Assembly: GCA_023055425.1 (NCBI GenBank)
Contig: JALGPY010000009.1
Coordinates: 35,693,275 to 35,757,274, forward strand
DNA: 64,000 nt
Origin: Linanthus parryae
Lineage: Eukaryota > Streptophyta > Magnoliopsida > Ericales > Polemoniaceae
Direction: 5' to 3'
Positions 57,699-64,000 of the stretch are shown in pieces. A program made the position numbers and the translations under genes. How positions within the stretch are numbered: position 1 is the stretch's first letter; every line of letters begins with the position of its first letter. The notes beneath the pieces were generated by a model. The model was given only the letters and a program-made list of their open reading frames with translations. It was not told the DNA's origin and did no database searches.

Positions 57699-57837
57699 TA
57701 GTCATTACCTTATCTATATCGTATTTTCAATATTATACCTCATCTTATCCTGCACCAAACATCATGACCGTCCTAGCATTAGGCCATTCAACCCTTTGCA
57801 TAGAGCATCCATTGAGCACGTTATGTGTTCAGTTTTT

Positions 57838-60800
57838 GTGGGAAGTACAATAGCTTATGGCTTGACCCTCATGGTGTGTCAGGAGGAATTGGTGTGTTAT
57901 GGAGAAAGGACACTAATCTTCTGGTTTTGAAGTACTGTAGTTACTTTATTCATGTGGAAGTCACTGAAAATGAAGATGCTTGGCATATTATATTTATTTA
58001 CTTGAGCACCAATGATATAGTCAGACAGGGTCAGTTAGATTTCCTGTGTTCTTACATCTCTAATTGCAGTGAAATGCTCTTGTTGTGGGGGGACTTCAAT
58101 GATATATCTGACCCTGGGGAAAAAGAGGTGGTTTTGTCAGAAGTTCTTCTTCTTGTAAGCCTCTTAACAATTTCATGAAAAATTACAATCTGGTGGATTT
58201 AGGATTCAAAGGATACCCTTATACATGGTGGAATAAAAGAGAGGGTTATCATGGTATTGAGGAACGAATTGATAGAGGCATGTGTATTCTTCAATGGATC
58301 AATCATTTCCAGAGAGCATCCATTGAGCACTTTATCTGTTCAGGGTCTGATCATGCAGCCCTTTTCCTTGATACATAATTCTTTCATTGCAAAGTTCCTA
58401 GAAAATCCTTCAAGTTTGATCCTCTTTGGGTCAATCAATCTGGACATGAGGAGGTTGTGGCAGAAGCTTGGGCTCTCAATAGCCCCGGAACATTGATGTA
58501 CAAAGTTAAGAGCAAACTAAAAAGCTGCAGGCAAAAACTCAGATTCTGGAGCAAGAGTTTCGGTAAGGGATTCAAGAGAGCTATTTCTTAAAAGGAGGAG
58601 GAGGTGAAATCTATCAGGTCGCAGGGTATTGATGCTGATACGTCTCTTCTACATTCTCTTGAGCTGGAATTAAATTCTTTAATGGCAGAGGATGAAATAT
58701 TCTGGAAGCAAAAATCCAGAGTTGATTGGCTTGATGCAGGTGACCAAAATTCGGCTTTCTTTCATGCCAAATTTTGTCAGAGAAGAAGATGAAACTCAAT
58801 TAATGGAGATTTTAGCATTGTTGGAAGATGGTGTTCAGATCCAAAGGACTTAAAAAAGGCCTTCTTTGATTATTATTTTAACCTCTTTACTGATGATAAG
58901 GTGGGAGATCCATGGCCCATTGTAGTTAATGTGAAGAACATGGTGACAGATGAGATGAATGCTGAACTTGTTAAAGATATTTCAGATGAAGAAATTAAAG
59001 AAGCCTTCTTTTCTTTGAGTCCGGATAAAGCTCCCGGATACGATGGTTCCACTGCTAGATTTTTTCAGACCTATTGGAATGTAGTGGGTAATGATATTTG
59101 CGCAAATATTAAAGACTTCTTCAGAAGTGGCAAGTTGCTGAAAAGTGTGAACATCACTCATATTACTCTCATTCCAAAGGTACACTCTCCTCTTCAAGTC
59201 AAGGATTACAGGCCTATTAGTTTGTGCACTACGCTTTACAAAATTTTGGCAAAAACTCTAGCTAATAGGCTTAAAATTGTCATTGATAAGCTTATTTCTG
59301 AAAATCAAAGTGCATTCGTGAGCAATAGGTTGATTACTGATAATATTCACATTGCTCAAAAGCTGATTCATTGGATTAAAAATAAAAGAAATAGGAAAGA
59401 TGGATAGATGGATTTAAAGTTAGATATGTTGAAGGCCTTCGACAGGGTTAGATGGGATTACTTGCAGCTGATTATGAAGAGAATGTGATTTTATGGGAAA
59501 TTAGGGGATTGCACGTGCCCGAGGGCACTACCCAAAAAAATACTAAGAACGAATAGCGACAATAATAGTAGAATTTTGAGAAATATTTTAGCAAAAAGTT
59601 TTTATTAACGCCTAATTCTTGAATTCAGAATATATATAAGTGTAATTTAACAAAAAATCAATATTACATAGAGAATTTCACATTCATTGAATTAGGGTGT
59701 TAAGAGAGAGAAAGTTAAAAATATCTCACCAACCACCACTACCCATTATAGAGAAAGAGAGATAAAGTAGGAGAAAGAGATGAGGAATAAGATGGGTGAT
59801 TTTTGTTAATTGTTGTATACAAACAACTACCCATTATCCTCTCCATGATCTCCAAACTTTTGGGAGTTGTAACTATAAGTGAGTGAGATCTAAGGCTAGG
59901 GTTAATTCAATCTAATGGCCTAAAATACATTTTAAAGTCAATCGTTCTATTTTATAATATAGATGGATAAACTGGATTATGGCCTGTATTAAATCTGTCA
60001 GTTTCAGACTGAATATTAATGGCGAAATCAGTGATTTTATTGAGCCAAGTAGAGGAATTAGGCAAGGAGATCCGCTTTCTCCTTACCTATTCGTGCTTTG
60101 TGCCGAGGGTTTATCAGCTACTCTCAAACATTTTGAAGATAGAAGATGGTTTTCGGGTGTTAAAATTGGTAGACACGGTCCTTTTGTAAATCACTTATTA
60201 TTCGCTGATGATTCTATACTTTTTTGTAGAGCTACAGTTTTGGACTGCAGTGCGATTAATATGGTGCTCAAGTTATATGAAGAGGCTTCAGGTCAGGCAG
60301 TGAACAGAGAAAGTCGCATTGTTTGTTTAGCCCCAATACTAGCAGGTTGCTAAAAACATTTTTGCAAGATTTCATGAGCATCTCAAAGGAGCTGAATGGC
60401 TGAAAATATCTTGGACTCCCGACCATAATTTCGAGATCCAAGTCAAGAACAGTTAGCTTCATAAAGGAGAGAATCAAATCAAAGTTGGAAGGTTGGGCTA
60501 AAGCTTATCTTAACAGTGCTGGAAGAGAAGTTCTCAGAAAGTCAGTCTTAGCAGCTCTTCCAACATATGCAATGGGTTGTTTTGCTTTTCCCAAGAATGT
60601 TTGTGATGAATTGAGCTTCATTATGGCTAATTTTTTCTGGGGAGGTAATGGTCCTGAGATCCGCAAAATACATTGGAGAGGCTGGAACTTTCTTTGTCAT
60701 GACAAGTCAAGCGGAGATTTAGGCTTCAAAAACCTTCATCTCTTCAATCTCTCTCTCCTTGCCAAACATGCCTGGAGACTAATGAATGGTAAAGCCTCCT

Positions 60801-62206
60801 TATTCAAGAAAATCTTCAAAGGTAAATTTTTCAACGATTGCAGCTTCTGGTTTGCTAAACAGCCTCAGGGCTGTTCATGGGCATGGAGAAGTCTTTTGGA
60901 GGACAGAAAAGTGATTGCTAGAGGATTTAGGTGGTCTGTTGGTAACGGAAAATCAGTCAATATCTGGAGAGACCCCTAAATCCCAAGAGCTGGCGATTTC
61001 AAGGTCAACTCTAAAAATCCCAATTTAAATGATATAGTTAAAGTGGCTGATATTATTGATCCTTTAGCAAGACAATGGAAGGTTGATACTGTTAATTCTG
61101 TGTTTGATCATGAAGAGGCAAATTACATTCTGTCAATACCTGTGGGCTCTGAAATTTGTAATGACAGAAAAATATGGCATTACTCAAGTGATGGGGAAAT
61201 CACTGTGGTTCAGTATACAATATGTTGATGAGGAATGAAGGTGAAGCTTCTTATTCAAATAATGCTGGTCTTGATATTGGTGAAAGCAGCTGCAGTCAAA
61301 TCTGGAGAAGTGTCTGGGGTTTGAATGTGCAGCCCAGAATCAAAATGTTTATGTGGAAACTTCTTAGTGGTTGTGTGGTCGTGGCTTTGGCTCTTAAGAA
61401 GAGAGGATGCACAAACATTTCTAGGTTTGTACAATGGTGATGATTTTGAATGTGAGATACATGTTATTGTTAAATGTCCCACATCAAGACAGGTTTGGAT
61501 GCTTTCCCCATTTAGATGCATTCTTGAAATTCCAAACCCCTCTTCTATTCAAAACTGGTGGAATACAATTATTGATTTGCATGAAAATATGGCTGACAAG
61601 AAAATTGCGCTCGGCCTCATTGCTCAAATCTGTTGGGAACTCTGGAAGTGAAGACGTGATTTTACTTTCAACATGATTAAATGGAGTCCACATCAGATTC
61701 TCAATAAAGCCCTGCACAAGTTTTACGAATTTTTTGATAGGAAATTCTCTATTCAGAAGCCTTTGAAGCCTACACATATTGCTTCTCTTCCAGACCAGAG
61801 TTCATTTGACGCAGTTTTCTTTTGCGATGCTACTGTGGATGTGTCTAAGAGAGGAGGTGGTCTTGGTGTGGTGGAATACTACAATGATGCCATCATCTCT
61901 GAGCTAGAATTCCCAATCCTCTTCATTTGCAGCCCTATGGTTCTGGAATGCTTGGCTATTAGAAAGGCTCTTTTATTAGCAGCAGAAAAGAAATATAAGA
62001 AGGTGATGATTTCTTCAGACTCAAAGGTTGCGGTTGAATTTATGAAGTCCGGAACTGATAAATGCACCACTGAGGCTTATAATGTGCTTCTTGATTGTAA
62101 GAACTTGTCATTATCTTTTGATGTTTGCTCTTTCAATTTTGTTGGCAGGGAATTCAACTGGTCTGCTCATTTCTGTGCTAAAAGAGCAATCAGTTTGTTG
62201 ATTTGA
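57838..62206 (+). pseudogene. LINE ORF2 remnant (partial endonuclease, RT, zf-RVT, RNase H)
   Basis: The endonuclease part (57838-58370) has LWLDPHGVSGG, GDFNDI and GSDHAALF. The RT begins near 59000 (SPDKAPGYDGS) and is interrupted at 59501-59963. It resumes at WINWIMACI and reaches LLFADDSILF near 60205. The connection region runs to about 61230, zf-RVT-like sequence lies at about 61290-61500, and RNase H at about 61820-62190 (FFCDATVD, SSDSKVA). Frameshifts lie near 58125, 58380, 60325, 60400, 61215 and 61430. In-frame stops lie near 59405 (TAG), 59487 (TGA), 60977 (TAA) and 61650. ORF1 is absent. Confidence 0.85.
59501..59963 (-). mobile_element. Non-autonomous Helitron inside the LINE RT
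   Basis: On the minus strand it starts TCTATATTATAAAATAGA and ends in CTAA, preceded by a short hairpin GTGCCC-TC-GGGCAC about 11 bases before the end. The terminal TC and CTRR, the subterminal hairpin, and insertion between A (59500) and T (59964) without target duplication are all Helitron features. Removing the 463 bases makes the flanking RT codons read FYGK-WINWIM in one frame, like the other LINE. This fixes the boundaries precisely. No Rep or helicase is encoded. Confidence 0.85.
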
Positions 62207-62290
62207 TTGTATGATCTTTTGATCTCTTCTTAGGCTATGATAGCCTGTTAATGAAGTTGCTTCGGTTCTTTTCAAAAAAAAAAAAAAAAA

Positions 62291-62960
62291 CCTTTCCCTA
62301 CAACCCTCACATAGGGAGGGCCTTGTAAATTACTAGAGTTGAAGGACTATGTTGTACGTTTCTTAAGATATAAGGCAACCTTAAACAATAGGTTGAAGTA
62401 CAGATAAAGTTGATAATGTTGAGGGACTATGTTGTATGTTTATATTTGGAATGAAAAATTTAGTCTTGTCACCATCTTCTTTGTCAACAAGTTAATAATA
62501 ATTTAAACTTCCAAGTTTCAAAGATTTATAAATTCTCTTTGTTCTTTATTTAATAACCAACCATTTAATTTATTTTTTAATCCACCACTAATTGCATTTT
62601 TCTCATAGAAAGTCCTCATAATAATGTTTCTCTTGTCCAAGTTGTGAAAAAATATATACATGCATACGCACTTGCAAAAAAAAATGGTTGTTAGTTCTGT
62701 GGTTGGAAGTGCAAAATCATCGGCTCCGATTATCCGATTTTCTAAAGCCTCGGGTGCATGTTTGGGATGGAAATTTTGATTAAAAGGCCGTTTTAATTTA
62801 GTTATGTTTGTTATACTTTTTTGCAGCTAGTTTAAAAAGAAATTTTTATCGAAAATTTGCAAAGCATTTAATCCTTATTTTTAGAGATTCTTTTAATTTA
62901 ATAGATTTCAGCTCATAACTAAACAATTTTAGAGTTTTCAACTACTTTATATTTTGAGGC
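62291..62960. other. AT-rich spacer between two LINEs
   Basis: No gene. The phrase GAGGGACTATGTTGTATGTTT near 62423 is a near repeat of GAAGGACTATGTTGTACGTTT near 62340. Confidence 0.45.
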
Positions 62961-64000
62961 AGATTTTTTTTTTGAGGGACTAAAGCCTTAGAAAATAGAG
63001 CGGACAAAGGTCTGACCCAAAGTGTCAGCCTCAAGAAATTTGTTACAACTTGTAGGAGGATTATCTAGCACTATCAGAGGGTTTCTACTATCCGTATTGG
63101 ACCTTGTCAGGTGATCTGCAACTTGGTTGGCCTCCCTCCAAGTGTGGATGATGGTGCTGTTCATTGCCCGAAGCAGGTGGATTGATTCTTTAACAATGTG
63201 AGTCATGTGGATAGAGACATCTTTCACCGAGAGAGCTTCAACAGCTTCTTTACAATCCGATTCCACAAGGATATTGTCCAAGTTCTTGGATTTCGCCAAT
63301 CGAAGACCGATCAAGATAGCAAGAATTTATCCATCTGTAACCTCAGTAAAGTGAGCTTCTATCCTTAGACAAAGCCCCATTCCCAGTTACCCAATGCTCC
63401 TCTGCACACACCGGCAGCAGTGTTTGGGTGGCTATTTTGAGCTGGGGAGAAGTCCAGATTTAGTTTAAGCGATCCAGTGGGGGGGACCCAAGAAACCAAA
63501 CTCGGTTGGCTAGGCATGTTTTTTATCTTCAAAGCATCCAAACTGAGTAAAAAATGTGCTCCAATAGTAATAACTCTATCAGGGTTTCCGGGGATATGGA
63601 ACTGGGGCTCGTGGGTGAGCTTGTTGTGCCATAGCCATATCTTAGAGATAGCAGTAGCGAAAACCACCCGCCAGTCAAGACCATTGTTGATACCCCAATC
63701 CTGCTCCATGTTTGCATCAATCCAAGCAAAGAGGGGGAGAGCAAGAAATTGCTGAAATTTGTCAGGTCTAACAAGACCTTTCCAGATACTTACCATAATA
63801 CTGCAATCACGTATTGCATGAATTGATGATTCACATCTACTGGAGCAGAGATTGCATGCACTGGAGTTGATGATCCCCCTTCTACACTTCAGGTCATTTG
63901 TTAGAAGCCTGTCATTCCTTAATATCTAGATAAGGTACTTGACTCTAGGGTAGCTTCTGATTTTCCACATCTTCTTCCACTTAGGGGTGTCTCCCTTTTG
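62961..64000 (-). mobile_element. LINE 3' portion, runs off the right edge
   Basis: On the minus strand the element ends in a poly(A) tail (T-run at plus 62964-62973). RNase H is visible at about 63490-63060 (LNLDFSPAQNSH, ESDCKEAVEAL, REANQVADHLTR). Upstream is the end of a zf-RVT region (63796-63500, SKIWLWHNKLTHE) and further broken coding sequence up to the window edge. At least one frameshift or stop lies near 63330. RNase H wording differs from the two plus-strand LINEs, so it is another family. Confidence 0.8.

Larger units (their letters stand above)
57838..62290 (+). mobile_element. 5'-truncated L1-type LINE, inactive, carrying a Helitron
   Basis: It starts inside the endonuclease domain and runs to a poly(A) run at about 62275-62290. 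Closely related to the LINE at 8428: the same domains in the same order, with long similar stretches. ORF2 is annotated separately. A 463-bp insertion at 59501-59963 splits the RT. No convincing target duplication was found. Confidence 0.85.

Overview
The window is nuclear DNA of a flowering plant, most likely a eudicot. The evidence is AT-rich intergenic DNA, GT-AG introns, an LRR-XII type receptor kinase, an FBD-type F-box gene, a plant acyl-activating enzyme, and many plant retrotransposons. I cannot name the species. It is a gene-poor stretch in which mobile elements are repeatedly nested in one another.

Layout. 1-8050: retrotransposon debris. This comprises a Sirevirus-like LTR, a decayed Copia with its 3' LTR, a chromovirus-like Gypsy tail, and a minus-strand Copia relic carrying a tRNA-like SINE. 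8060-14450: a Harbinger-type MITE, a dead L1-type LINE with both ORFs, and a Stowaway-like MITE. 14904-23417: a young, apparently intact Copia element of 8504 bp with 1428-bp LTRs and a perfect 5-bp target duplication. 23413-34400: an F-box neighbourhood with one mostly intact F-box gene (27079) and at least two decayed relics. It is split by a second Copia (28721-33238) with 122-bp LTRs. 34400-41117: non-coding DNA, then an EFR/Xa21-like receptor kinase whose ectodomain is frameshifted but whose kinase half reads through. 41117-45726: non-coding DNA with a perfect hAT MITE.

45727-50828 holds the two best protein-coding genes, arranged head to head. They are an acyl-activating enzyme (AMP-dependent CoA ligase, minus) and an NADP-dependent alkenal/double-bond reductase (five exons, plus). 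They share a 692-bp upstream region with an imperfect direct repeat. The reductase's fourth intron was enlarged by an antisense LINE flanked by an 11-bp target duplication.

50829-64000 is again mobile DNA. It includes a GC-rich poly(A) retroposon without reverse transcriptase flanked by a 17-bp duplication, an Emigrant/pogo-like element with a relic DNA-binding domain, several TIR elements and MITEs, and tandem duplications. A second dead LINE there has its RT reading frame interrupted by a 463-bp Helitron-type insertion, and a fourth LINE runs off the right edge.

I see no new multi-gene system. The most informative items are the Helitron inside the LINE, the RT-less GC-rich retroposon, the Copia with non-canonical TA...CA LTR ends, the decaying F-box array, and the head-to-head gene pair.
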